Part shown: positions 1 through 7,077 of the stretch, one piece after another | Layout of the letters: every line of letters starts with the position of its first letter | How positions within the stretch are numbered: position 1 is the first letter of the stretch | NCBI GenBank assembly: GCA_035640715.1 | Contig: DASQVO010000311.1 | Coordinates: 1 to 23,391, forward strand | Length of the DNA stretch: 23,391 nt | Direction: 5' to 3' | From: DASQVO01 sp035640715 | GTDB taxonomy: Bacteria; Actinomycetota; Actinomycetes; Streptosporangiales; Streptosporangiaceae | Made by a program: the position numbers and the translations under genes | The notes under the pieces: generated by a model | Told to the model about the DNA's origin: nothing | Seen by the model: the letters and a program-made list of their open reading frames with translations, nothing else | Databases searched by the model: none

Positions 1-79
1 ACGCCGGGCACATCACCTGCCTTTACGACACCGCAGGTCACAGCCTCAATTCACGACTTTGCCGGGTCCTTGGTGAAAA

Positions 80-607
80 ATGGGAGTCATGGATATCAGG
101 CTTGCCCGAACCGAAGACGCTCCACAGATCGCTGTTGTCCATGTGCAATCCTGGCAGGGTGCTTATCGTGGCCTGTTGCCACAAACCTATCTTGACAGCT
201 TTGACCCCGCTCAGCGGGTCGGCAGGTGGGAACGCTCCTTGTCTGAGACAGACTGGTCCCGTGGCGGGACTCTGCTTGCCGACACTGGCGGGAGCCTGCT
301 TGGTTTCATTAATTACTCTCCAACTCGCGATGGCGACGCAGATCCAAAGCGAGTCGGGGAGATCCATGCGATATACCTAGTACCTGCTGCCTGGGGCAAA
401 GGGATCGGCAAACAGCTCATGGACGCTTCGCTTGGACGTCTTATTGAAGCAGGCTTTGATCAGGTGACTCTATGGGTGCTTGATTCTAATGTCCGAGCGC
501 GTCGCTTCTATGAAGCGGGCGGCTGGTCTGCCGATGGGGCAGCCAAGCGAGATGAAAGCCGCGGCTTCCCTGTAACCCAGGTGAGATACCGGAGGCCATT
601 GCCTTAA
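80..607 (+). CDS. GNAT family N-acetyltransferase
   Basis: A GCN5-related acetyltransferase of 175 residues, predicted to move an acetyl group from acetyl-CoA to an amine on an unidentified small molecule or protein. The N-terminal part (IRLARTEDAPQIAVVHVQSW) is the usual first strand and helix of the fold. The stretch IHAIYLVPAAWGKGIGKQLM near residues 95-115 holds the acetyl-CoA pyrophosphate-binding motif (Q/R-x-x-G-x-G/A, here WGKGIGK). The later LWVLDSNVRARRFYEAGGW is the conserved C-terminal strand-helix motif. A second ATG at 89 is an equally plausible start because GGGAG lies just before it; a GGTGAA lies upstream of the ATG at 80. Its GC content is lower than that of most neighbours, which may indicate separate acquisition. 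Family assignment is firm; the substrate is unknown. Confidence 0.88.
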   Translation: MGVMDIRLARTEDAPQIAVVHVQSWQGAYRGLLPQTYLDSFDPAQRVGRWERSLSETDWSRGGTLLADTGGSLLGFINYSPTRDGDADPKRVGEIHAIYLVPAAWGKGIGKQLMDASLGRLIEAGFDQVTLWVLDSNVRARRFYEAGGWSADGAAKRDESRGFPVTQVRYRRPLP

Positions 608-713
608 GCCTATCCTTCGACTGCTGCCCCGTCTCCTGAATGTGCCCATCTCGGAGGTTCGCCGCGCGCCTACCGGGCCTGGCCTCTGGCCTGGCCCTCG
701 CCGTCAGGCCGCT

Positions 714-805
714 GGGGCGGCAGAGGCTCCGGGGTCAACGGCGCGCCGCAGGCGCGTCGCGCGAAGCGCGATGCGGAGCACCGTTGAGGCTGGAGGGGCC
801 GCCCC
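714..805. repeat. Cruciform-like element: three contiguous GNA-loop hairpins on a shared stem
   Basis: Read on the plus strand, arms 735-741 (TCAACGG) and 781-787 (CCGTTGA) pair perfectly. The enclosed 39 bases are used up by three hairpins with no unpaired base between them. 742-756 is CGCGCC-GCA-GGCGCG, 757-771 is TCGCGC-GAA-GCGCGA, and 772-780 is TGC-GGA-GCA. All three loops are G-N-A closed by a C-G pair, a class known to form unusually stable DNA mini-hairpins. Outside lie a 4-bp stem (727-730/792-795) and an 8-bp stem (714-721/798-805, GGGGCGGC/GCCGCCCC). The pairing is seen directly. Function is not known; a recombination or replication site, or a structured RNA, are possibilities. Confidence 0.75.
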
Positions 806-945
806 GGACAATGCGCGGCATTCCGGCCCTCTGGCTGTGACCTTTCTCCGGCGATCGGCGTACCTGTCGCGAGGGTGACGGCCGGGGCAGCTTTCGCGGG
901 CGCGGCACCGGGGGACGTAACGGCGGGGACCGGCTGCGGCCGGTA

Positions 946-1036
946 CCGGGGACGCCGAGCGCGGCAGCCGCCGCGTCCGTAGGGCTTCCGTCCGAAGGAC
1001 GCGGCGGCTGCCGCCCCGCGACGGCGAGACCCCCGG
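946..1036. repeat. Long nested inverted repeat with an 18-bp perfect stem
   Basis: The arms 961-978 (GCGGCAGCCGCCGCGTCC) and 997-1014 are perfect reverse complements separated by 18 bases. Further pairing surrounds them: 953-957 (CGCCG) with 1022-1026 (CGGCG), and 946-951 (CCGGGG) with 1031-1036 (CCCCGG), separated by small internal loops. No T-run follows on either strand, so a classical terminator is not indicated, although actinobacterial terminators often lack one. It lies about 200 bases beyond the intron's 3' end. Confidence 0.75.
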
Positions 1037-1130
1037 CTACCTCAGCCGCCTACGACCGGTCACCCCGGCCGCTCTGCTCTTCCCCGGTTGCTCGCGCCTG
1101 CGGCATAGCCACGTCCAGGCCGTCAGGCCC

Positions 1131-1159
1131 GGCGCGCCGAAGGTGCGCCCTTGAGGGCG
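1131..1159. repeat. Two overlapping hairpins, one with a GAA loop
   Basis: GGCGCGCC (1131-1138), GAA (1139-1141) and GGTGCGCC (1142-1149) form an 8-bp stem with one G-T pair and a three-base loop of the same G-N-A type as the element at 714-805. CGCCC (1146-1150) and GGGCG (1155-1159) form a second stem with loop TTGA that shares four bases with the first, so the two are mutually exclusive. Confidence 0.5.
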
Positions 1160-1292
1160 TAGAGGTATCTGTCACAGGTGTCCCCCAGAGTCTTGCCAGG
1201 CTCCGCTTGACGTGCGACACGGTGGCCTCGCTGAGTCGGCCTGGAGCGCGGTGCCGGGATTGCTCCTGGTCCGTTTCTCCAGGCCGCTCGCC

Positions 1293-1326
1293 GAACCCGC
1301 CGTGCGCCTCTCGACGCAACGGGCTC
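1293..1326 (-). ncRNA. Group II intron domain V
   Basis: A 34-base hairpin typical of the catalytic domain V. The 5' strand GAGCCCGTTGCGTC and the 3' strand GGCGCACGGCGGGTTC pair around a GAGA-type tetraloop, with a two-base bulge interrupting the stem in the usual place. Its position directly after the maturase stop codon is the expected arrangement. Confidence 0.8.
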
Positions 1327-1342
1327 TCCACGGTGCCTGCCG

Positions 1343-2809
1343 TCATGGGTGATCAGGGATCCAGGGATTGGGGATCTTGCTGCCGCGGTAGCGGTACCGG
1401 GTCACCGGGATCGCCGCGATGCGCCGCAGCTCGGTGTCGCCCGCCGTGATCGGCAGCCACCGCCCGGCGGGGGTGGTGAACCGGCGGCGGACGTCCTTCC
1501 ATCCCCAGTGGTGCCGTTCGCGCAGCATGCGGATGACCCGCCACCAGGTGAAGTTATCCAGCATGCTGAAGGTGTTCTTCGCGATGGCGTGCCGGAAATA
1601 TCCGGCCCACCCGTGCATGACCTGATTGAGCCGGGCCAGCACGTATCCCAGGTCCTGCTGCGATGTCCTGTGCGTGAGGGCGCGGATCTTGGCCTTCACC
1701 GACCGGATCGGCCGGCCGTCGATGAAGGTGTAGACGTACCACTTGTTCGTTCCCCGCTTGCGGCGCCACTGGATGCGGAACCCCAGGTAACTGAACCCCT
1801 CGCTCATGTGCACCACGCGGGTCTTGGCTGCAGAAAGGCGAAGTCCCATCGTGGCAAGCACACATGCGATGTCCTCGCGCAGCGCCTCAGCATCCTGCTC
1901 GCCGCCGTTGACCAGCACGGCGAAGTCGTCCGCATAGCGAACGGTTCTCCAATTTGGCAGGCCATTGCGGCGGCGGGCGGCGCGCCTTGCCTCAGTGGCC
2001 ATCGCCCCGCCGTCCTTCCATGGCCCATGCAGGTGCTCATCAAGCGCACTCAGGGCAATGTTGAAGATCAGCGGGGACAAAATGCCACCTTGCGGCGTGC
2101 CGGTGAGGGTATCCCGATGCTCCCCGAGTTCGGTGAGCACCCCGGCCTTCAAGAACGCCTTTACCAGCGCCAGAACGCGTTTGTCCTTCACCCGTGCCCG
2201 TATCCGGTCCATGACGAACGAATGCGAGACGTTGTCGAACGCCGCTTCGATATCCGCGTCCAGCACCCACCGGTAGCCCCGGGTGCCATAGAAGTGGATC
2301 TCCGCGATCGCGTCCTGGGCACGCCGCCGGGGCCGGAACCCATAAGAGACCGGCTCAAACTCGGCCTCAAAAACCGGCTCCAGCACCAGCTTCAGCGCGG
2401 CCTGGACCACCTTGTCGGCCACGGCGGGGATGCCGAGTTTCCTCAGTTTCCCCGACCCGCCCGGCTTGGGGATCATGCGCTCCCGCACCGGCAAGGGCCG
2501 GAACGTGCCCGCTTTGAGCTGGGCACGCAGGTCATCCAGGAACTCCGGGACCCCGGCGCGCTCCTGGACCAGCGCGACAGTCATGCCATCCACGCCAGGC
2601 GTGTTTGCGCCCCGGTTACCCGCAACCCGGCCAAACGCCACGATCAGCGTCGCCGGGTCATGCACGAAGTTGAACAGGTCATCGAACCGGCGGCCAGGAT
2701 CGGCCGCCGCCCAACGGTGAAGCTTGGCCTGCATCCCCGCTACCCGCGACCACGCCCCTTCCGGGGCCAGGCCAGGAGCGCTGCCATTCGGCGGCGCATC
2801 TTGCGGCAT
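1343..2809 (-). CDS. ltrA: Group II intron reverse transcriptase/maturase
   Basis: A 488-residue intron-encoded protein that would help the intron RNA splice and copy it into DNA targets. Visible motifs are N-terminal RT-0 NTPGVDGMTV (69-78), the first catalytic aspartate region VLDADIEAAFDNV (182-194), TPQGG (238-242), the YADD polymerase box (292-295), and the maturase (domain X) signature GWAGYFRHA (400-408). The protein ends about 80 residues later in RYRYRGSKIP and shows no HNH endonuclease with paired cysteines, so mobility would be endonuclease-independent. The ATG at 2809 is chosen because AAGGAGG precedes it by about 6 bases. The open frame continues upstream to 3124, but that part has no RT homology and belongs to intron RNA. 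No frameshift is visible, so the protein looks intact. Confidence 0.93.
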   Translation of the reverse strand: MPQDAPPNGSAPGLAPEGAWSRVAGMQAKLHRWAAADPGRRFDDLFNFVHDPATLIVAFGRVAGNRGANTPGVDGMTVALVQERAGVPEFLDDLRAQLKAGTFRPLPVRERMIPKPGGSGKLRKLGIPAVADKVVQAALKLVLEPVFEAEFEPVSYGFRPRRRAQDAIAEIHFYGTRGYRWVLDADIEAAFDNVSHSFVMDRIRARVKDKRVLALVKAFLKAGVLTELGEHRDTLTGTPQGGILSPLIFNIALSALDEHLHGPWKDGGAMATEARRAARRRNGLPNWRTVRYADDFAVLVNGGEQDAEALREDIACVLATMGLRLSAAKTRVVHMSEGFSYLGFRIQWRRKRGTNKWYVYTFIDGRPIRSVKAKIRALTHRTSQQDLGYVLARLNQVMHGWAGYFRHAIAKNTFSMLDNFTWWRVIRMLRERHHWGWKDVRRRFTTPAGRWLPITAGDTELRRIAAIPVTRYRYRGSKIPNPWIPDHP

Positions 2810-3401
2810 TGCAGCCTCCTTCCCTCCTCGGTACCGCTGCCGCCCTTCCCCATGTGCCGGGCTCTCCCCGGCTCGGAGTACTACGGCGGCTCCGCCCCAC
2901 CCGGCCCGTTCAGCGGTCGGCGCGCCTATCCCGGCCAGCAGGCTGGATGCCCGCCCGCCGGGAACCGCGGCCGGGCGGTTCCCGTGTTCACTGCTGCTCG
3001 CTCGGCGAAGGAGGAGCCCGGCTGTGTCCCGGCGGCCTCGCCACGGGTACGCCGCAGACCTTCCCTGTGGCCTCCCGGGCCTGCTCAAGCACACCGCCCG
3101 GAAGTTCCCGCCGCAACGGCACACAGCGGGACGCGCCGCGCCCGGCCCAGATCCGCCAGGTTCGAGCCGGTGTAACTGTCAAGGACGTAAGACGCCGGTT
3201 CCTCGCGTACTCCTCTCCGCCACGCTCGCCGGACCCGCCCCATCTGGCAGTACTAAGACGTCCCGGCTTTGTCAGGGCTGCTCCCGCCCTCCCCGGCACC
3301 ACCCGGATCAGGCTGCCCTCAGCTACACCGCCCTGCTGCGACAGGACGGAGGCGAAGGTCTCTCACCTCCACTCGAACAACAGCGCCTCACGGCGCAGAC
3401 T

Positions 3402-3584
3402 TGATCTGTTACAGGGTCCGATACCGCAGGTTCACGATCCGTGACTGAGGTAGGTCCGCGAAGTATTACCGGTCATGCCGATGAGCGCTTGTCAAGTGCA
3501 GAGCCTGACCCCGCTGACTGACACCAACCGGGCAGGCCACAGTCCGTAGTTATCAGGAACTCGGGGCTGTCCAATGCGCGGCCC
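3402..3584. other. Intergenic stretch between intron and WYL regulator
   Basis: No gene supported. A 13-bp palindrome TCACG-ATC-CGTGA is at 3432-3444, just upstream (in intron orientation) of the estimated 5' intron end; it may be part of the insertion-site flank. Confidence 0.4.
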
Positions 3585-4598
3585 TCAGGGGCTGCCGTCA
3601 TGCGTGAGGCGGACTCTGCGGGCGGAGGCCGCGAGCCGGTCGGCGAGCGCGATGACAAGGCTGCGGAGCTCATCCGGTCGCTCGATGACGAACGGCCGGT
3701 CGAGCGACGCGAGCACCGGAGGCAGCCAGTCGAGCCGCTCCGCCCGCAGCTCGACGCGGAGCCAGCGCTCGGTCTGCGGATCTGCGGCTCCCGCGGACGG
3801 GGGCTCCTCCACGCTCGCGACGCTGGCGGGAAGCCGGGCGCGGATCTGCTCGAGTGTCCCCTGGATCCGCAGGGTCACCTGATGCCGGTACGGAGCCTTG
3901 GCGAGCCCGGACAGGACGCGCTGCGCCGGATCGAGTCCGGCGGGCGGCTCGAACGAGCCGGGCAGGGTCCTGGCGTCTGCGATGCGGTCAAGCCGGAAGG
4001 TCCGGTCCTCCCCGATCCTGGGATCGGCGCCCGTGACGTACCACCGGCCCGAATGGGCGACGAGCCCGTACGGGTGCAGGGTGCGTTCGCTGCGTCGGCC
4101 GTCGGCGGCGGTGTACCTGATCGAGATCGGCCGGTGATGGCGCACCGCATCGGCGACAGAGAGCAGGACCGCGGTCTGCGGGGCGGCAAACTCGCCGGGC
4201 GGGGCCGTGAAGGCGAGGGATTCGAGCACGGCGCCGAGCCTGCGTGCGAGCCGCCCGGGCAGTACCCGCCGGATCTTGGCCGCTGCCGTCTCACCCGCCG
4301 TGCCCGTCGCCGTCATCAGCCCCGCCCGGCGGCCGGCGGCCAGGCCGAGCAGCACGGCGAGCGCTTCGTCGTCGCTCAGCATGAGCGGAGGCATGCGGTA
4401 CCCGGAGGCGAGCCGGTACCCGCCGTAGCGGCCGCGCACTGACTCGACGGGCACGTCGAGGTCGATCAGGTGGTCCACGTACCGCCGCACGGTGCGCCCG
4501 TCGACGCCGAGCCGGCCGGCGAGTTCGGCCACCGTCCGGATGCCGCCCGACTGCAGGAGCTCCAGCAAAGTGAGCACGTGAGCAGTAGGCCGGGCCAT
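3585..4598 (-). CDS. YafY-type HTH/WYL-domain transcriptional regulator
   Basis: A 337-residue DNA-binding regulator. Residues 1-60 form a DeoR-like winged helix (VLTLLELLQSGGIRTVAELA, then GVDGRTVRRYVDHLI as recognition region). A WYL ligand-sensing domain occupies roughly 140-225 (ISIRYTAADGRRSERTLHPY, then SGRWYVTGADP and FRLDRI), and a C-terminal WCX-like extension follows. It is transcribed away from the VOC protein gene at 4692, with a 93-base gap holding an imperfect palindrome. It probably controls that gene and itself, with a small molecule or single-stranded nucleic acid sensed by the WYL fold. The start is the ATG at 4598, supported by the usual N-terminus of the family, although no clear Shine-Dalgarno sequence is visible, so the message may be leaderless. 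Confidence 0.9.
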   Translation of the reverse strand: MARPTAHVLTLLELLQSGGIRTVAELAGRLGVDGRTVRRYVDHLIDLDVPVESVRGRYGGYRLASGYRMPPLMLSDDEALAVLLGLAAGRRAGLMTATGTAGETAAAKIRRVLPGRLARRLGAVLESLAFTAPPGEFAAPQTAVLLSVADAVRHHRPISIRYTAADGRRSERTLHPYGLVAHSGRWYVTGADPRIGEDRTFRLDRIADARTLPGSFEPPAGLDPAQRVLSGLAKAPYRHQVTLRIQGTLEQIRARLPASVASVEEPPSAGAADPQTERWLRVELRAERLDWLPPVLASLDRPFVIERPDELRSLVIALADRLAASARRVRLTHDGSP

Positions 4599-4615
4599 GG
4601 ACAGAACTTAGCGTA

Positions 4616-4642
4616 AATACTGGACCGATTCTGTCCGGTATT
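4616..4642. promoter_or_regulatory. Candidate operator between WYL regulator and VOC gene
   Basis: AATACTGGAC (4616-4625) and GTCCGGTATT (4633-4642) are inverted repeats with one mismatch around a 7-base spacer. They lie 18 bases upstream of the regulator start and 49 bases upstream of the VOC start. A shared operator for the divergent pair is inferred from position and symmetry. Confidence 0.5.
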
Positions 4643-4691
4643 CGTCCTAGCGTGCGATGCAGAACCGCTCCACCTGGCCAAGGAGATCACC

Positions 4692-5090
4692 ATGGACTTC
4701 GTCTCGATCCGCATCATCACCGGCGACGTGGCGCGCCTCGCCGGCTTCTACGAGCAAGCCACGGGAGTGCAGGCGAACTGGCCCAATGAGGACTTCGCTG
4801 AGCTCAGGACCACCTGCGCCACCCTCGCGATCGGCAGCACCCGCACCGTCCCGCTGTTCGCGCCTGGCGCCGCCCGTCCGGCCGGCAACCGCACCGTGAT
4901 CATCGAGTTCCTCGTCGACGACGTGGACCGCGTCCATCAGAACCTGGCCGGCTTCGTCGAGGACTTCGTCAACGAGCCCACCACGATGCCCTGGGGCAAC
5001 CGCTCGCTCCTGTTCCGGGACCCCGACGGCAACCTCGTCAACTTCTTCACCCCTATCACCCCGGCCGCCATCGAGAAGTTCGCTCGCTGA
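4692..5090 (+). CDS. VOC family protein (glyoxalase/bleomycin-resistance fold)
   Basis: A 132-residue protein of the vicinal oxygen chelate superfamily, single-module size. The N-terminal strand and helix (VSIRIITGDVARLAGFYEQATG) are the typical first beta-alpha unit. The C-terminal part (PWGNRSLLFRDPDGNLVNFF) is the classic VOC ending, with the glutamate normally seen before the final aromatic replaced by asparagine-valine-asparagine. This substitution may affect metal binding. The start is firm: AAGGAGA precedes the ATG by about 6 bases. It is divergent from the WYL regulator, which probably controls it. Family members act as glyoxalases, dioxygenases or antibiotic-sequestering proteins; the substrate here cannot be told. 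A strong hairpin follows the stop. Confidence 0.87.
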   Translation: MDFVSIRIITGDVARLAGFYEQATGVQANWPNEDFAELRTTCATLAIGSTRTVPLFAPGAARPAGNRTVIIEFLVDDVDRVHQNLAGFVEDFVNEPTTMPWGNRSLLFRDPDGNLVNFFTPITPAAIEKFAR

Positions 5091-5124
5091 CCACAGCGCA
5101 GCCGCCCCGGCAGGCGCCTCCGGG

Positions 5125-5161
5125 CGGGAGCCCCGGGATCCTAGCGATCCCGGGACTCCCG
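5125..5161 (+). terminator. Hairpin terminator after the VOC gene
   Basis: The stem CGGGAG/CTCCCG (5125-5130/5156-5161) and CCCGGGATC/GATCCCGGG (5132-5140/5146-5154), broken by one C-A mismatch, encloses a CTAGC loop. It lies 34 bases after the VOC stop codon. No T-run follows, as is common for actinobacterial terminators. Confidence 0.65.
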
Positions 5162-5236
5162 GTGAACGCGACAGCCGCGTGCAGCGTCTCGTTGGCTTCA
5201 TTCGTGTCTAGCGAACGAAACCACCTCGTCCGCAAC

Positions 5237-5423
5237 GTCATTGACAGGACCACGCCCGGACTGCTGCACGCGCTCGTTCCATAGACCGGCCTCCACCCCA
5301 TCGCAGGAGACCGCGGCGCGCGGGCCGCAACCCGTCCCGCCCTTGGCTCTTGCGCTCATGCCGCCGAGCGTGCTGGCTCATAGCCGCAAGCCGTCCACCT
5401 CGTCACAGCCAGTAGCGGTCACC
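5237..5423. repeat. Direct repeat, copy 1 (187 bp)
   Basis: This copy matches 7958-8145 base for base except for one missing C within a run near 5325 (GGGCCGC here, GGGCCCGC in copy 2). It starts GTCATTGACAGG and ends GTAGCGGTCACC. Resemblance is lost abruptly to the left. To the right, only a short gapped similarity (CCCGGCT, CACGA) remains. No credible protein is encoded in either orientation, and no terminal inverted repeats were recognised. Together with copy 2 it brackets the serine hydrolase / TetR pair. Confidence 0.95.
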
Positions 5424-5675
5424 CGGCTTGGCTCACGATGAAGGATTCTGGATCAATGCACCGCGCTGACCTGGGCTTTCGTTGATTAGCGTGCGCTGAT
5501 TTGCGCACTAATTCAGAGGCCTCATGGGAGTGGGCCGGTGCCCCTTACGTGCGCGCGGCAGTTGTTGCGACTGCCTGGCGTCGCCGTGCGCGGGGCGATG
5601 ACCAGGAGGGTCTCGGTGTCGATATGCAGGCTTGCCGGGTACCGGTCTTTGGCCGGTGGCGGGAGGATGCCCGGT
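5424..5675. other. Non-coding stretch inside the repeat-bracketed segment
   Basis: No gene supported. GTGCGC-TGATTT-GCGCAC at 5491-5508 is a perfect 6-bp inverted repeat, with TTA/TAA pairing further out. ACCGG/CCGGT around 5641-5657 could form a weak hairpin 3' of the hydrolase gene. Confidence 0.4.
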
Positions 5676-7046
5676 TTACGGCAGCCGTTTGAAGAGCCGC
5701 CCGGCCAGGTCGACGCCCACGACCGCGCTGGACTCGTCGCGCGTGAAGAATCCGCGCTGGCCCTTGAGCGCGCCGCTGGTGACGACGTACTCGTTCCCGG
5801 GCAGCAGCCCGAAGTCGAACGGGTCGTAGTCGGCGGGCATCTCGGCCTGCGACGCCGCGCGGATCTCCGGTTTGAGCAGGACCTCCAGCGAGAGTTGGGT
5901 GCCGTCGGTGGTGATGATGAATGTCATCGCGTCGTTCTCGTAGGCGCCAACGATCTCCGCGGCGCGCGCCTCGTCGTACGGCTCGGGCTCCGGATCGCGG
6001 TCGGCCACGCCCAGGTAGTGCTCCAACGCCCAGCGGACGATCGCCTGGTTGCACGGGATGCCGGTCGGGCTGGCGTTGGAGGCCACGACGATGGCGAAGT
6101 CCCGTTCCGGGACCGTGAGCAGTTCGGCGAACTGGCCGTTGCCCGAGCCGCCGTGGCCGACGGTGCGCACACCGTCGACGTCGCGCAGGAACCAGCCGAT
6201 GCCGATCGCGTCGCCGAGCGTGCTGGAGTGCAACTCGGCCGTCGGGACCCTCATCTGGTGCAGCGTCTCGGTCGGCAGCACTTCGGTGCCGTCGGGTGCG
6301 TGGCCGTCGCTGAGGTGGAAGCGCGCCCATCGCAGCTGGTCGGCGACCGAGGAGGCGATGCCTCCGCCGGGGTTGTTCGCGCGGTTGTCCTTCCACTGCC
6401 GGGCGATGGCGTACTCGCCGTTCTCGTCCGCGTTGTGCCCCATGGCTACGGTGGGCCGCGTCATGATGTCGTCCATCGCGTAGAGGGTCTCGCTCAGGCC
6501 GAGCGGTTCGAGGACGAGGGTCTCGACGGCGCGCTCGAACGTCAGGCCCGTGACCTTCTCGATGATCCGGCCGACCAGGTTGTAGCCGACCTGGCTGTAG
6601 GAGGTGCGGGTTCCGGGGACCGTGAGCTGTTCGAGCTCGACGAGGCGCGCCACGAACTCGGCCAGCGCGTCGTCCCCGTCGCCGGTGTCGGCGATCAGGC
6701 GCCAGTCCAGCCCGGCGGTGTGGTTGAGCAGGTTCAGGACGGTCATCTCGCTCGCCCACTCCTCGTTGCGGAGCACGAGCTCGGGGACGTAGCGGCGGAC
6801 CGGGGCGTCGAGGTCGGCTTTCCCCTGCGCGACCAGCCGCATCATCGTGGTCGCCGTGAAGGTCTTGGAGATCGAGCCCAACGAGTACAGCGTGTTCTCG
6901 TCGACCGGCCGCGGGTCCTCCGGGCTGGTTACGCCGTGGCAGGCGTAGGTCTCGGTGCTATCGGCCCACATGGCGACGGCGACGCCGGGTATCGCGAACT
7001 TCTCGGCAGCCGCCTTGACGAAGGCCGCCAGCGTCATGTCTGGCAT
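5676..7046 (-). CDS. Serine hydrolase, class C beta-lactamase/DD-peptidase-like family
   Basis: A 456-residue enzyme of the penicillin-binding-protein-like fold. The nucleophile motif S-x-x-K is SISK (Ser58, Lys61). The second motif is Y150-S-Q in TSYSQVGYNLVGRIIE, with Gln where many relatives have Asn. The third is H298-G-G in TVGHGGSGNG. A C-terminal region of about 110 residues beyond the catalytic domain is typical of the wider esterase/peptidase group. No signal peptide is seen, so it is probably cytoplasmic and an esterase or D-amino peptide hydrolase rather than a secreted beta-lactamase. The ATG at 7046 is preferred over the upstream ATG at 7127 because GGAAGGA lies 5 bases before it and the family's N-terminus begins there. 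It is divergent from a TetR gene and shares three operator-like sites with it. Confidence 0.9.
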   Translation of the reverse strand: MPDMTLAAFVKAAAEKFAIPGVAVAMWADSTETYACHGVTSPEDPRPVDENTLYSLGSISKTFTATTMMRLVAQGKADLDAPVRRYVPELVLRNEEWASEMTVLNLLNHTAGLDWRLIADTGDGDDALAEFVARLVELEQLTVPGTRTSYSQVGYNLVGRIIEKVTGLTFERAVETLVLEPLGLSETLYAMDDIMTRPTVAMGHNADENGEYAIARQWKDNRANNPGGGIASSVADQLRWARFHLSDGHAPDGTEVLPTETLHQMRVPTAELHSSTLGDAIGIGWFLRDVDGVRTVGHGGSGNGQFAELLTVPERDFAIVVASNASPTGIPCNQAIVRWALEHYLGVADRDPEPEPYDEARAAEIVGAYENDAMTFIITTDGTQLSLEVLLKPEIRAASQAEMPADYDPFDFGLLPGNEYVVTSGALKGQRGFFTRDESSAVVGVDLAGRLFKRLP

Positions 7047-7077
7047 CTCGATCCTTCCTTCCGTTCTTCGCTTCGAA

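Larger units (their letters stand above)
608..1234. other. Gene-free palindrome-rich tract
   Basis: About 630 bases without a credible gene. Short open frames here have no ribosome site and no family resemblance. The tract is very GC-rich and packed with inverted repeats, listed separately. GGGGAC occurs three times within 911-953. ACCGGC (929-934) and GCCGGT (939-944) form a 6-bp hairpin with loop TGCG. AATGC-GCG-GCATT at 810-822 forms another. The tract abuts the 3' end of the group II intron. Confidence 0.6.
1235..3401 (-). mobile_element. Group II intron with encoded reverse transcriptase
   Basis: The minus strand carries a bacterial group II intron. The best RNA evidence is a 34-base domain V at 1326-1293: it begins GAGCCCG, ends GGGTTC, and has the central GAGA-type loop. 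It starts 16 bases after the maturase stop codon. Domain VI follows, with arms CGGCCTGGAG and CTCCAGGCCG pairing perfectly (near 1287-1242). About 590 bases of GC-rich non-coding sequence upstream of the maturase would hold domains I-III. Both outer boundaries are estimates. The 3' end should fall just after domain VI. The 5' end is placed near 3401, where GTCTG is the nearest match to the expected GUGYG, followed by GCGCC-GTGA-GGCGC. The host site has no recognisable gene on either side. Confidence 0.75.

Noticed and set aside
660..1160. A genuine linear-replicon telomere
   Set aside because: The GNA-loop hairpins resemble telomeric ones, but the tract is internal with genes on both sides, so at most it could be a relic. 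I keep the structure as a finding without the telomere claim.
2810..3124. N-terminal extension of the reverse transcriptase to 3124
   Set aside because: The 105 additional codons have no RT homology and overlap intron RNA domains; a strong Shine-Dalgarno sequence marks the start at 2809.
1349..3175. A 608-codon plus-strand open frame across the intron
   Set aside because: It is antisense to the reverse transcriptase, has no family motifs, and results from high-GC codon bias leaving the complementary frame open.
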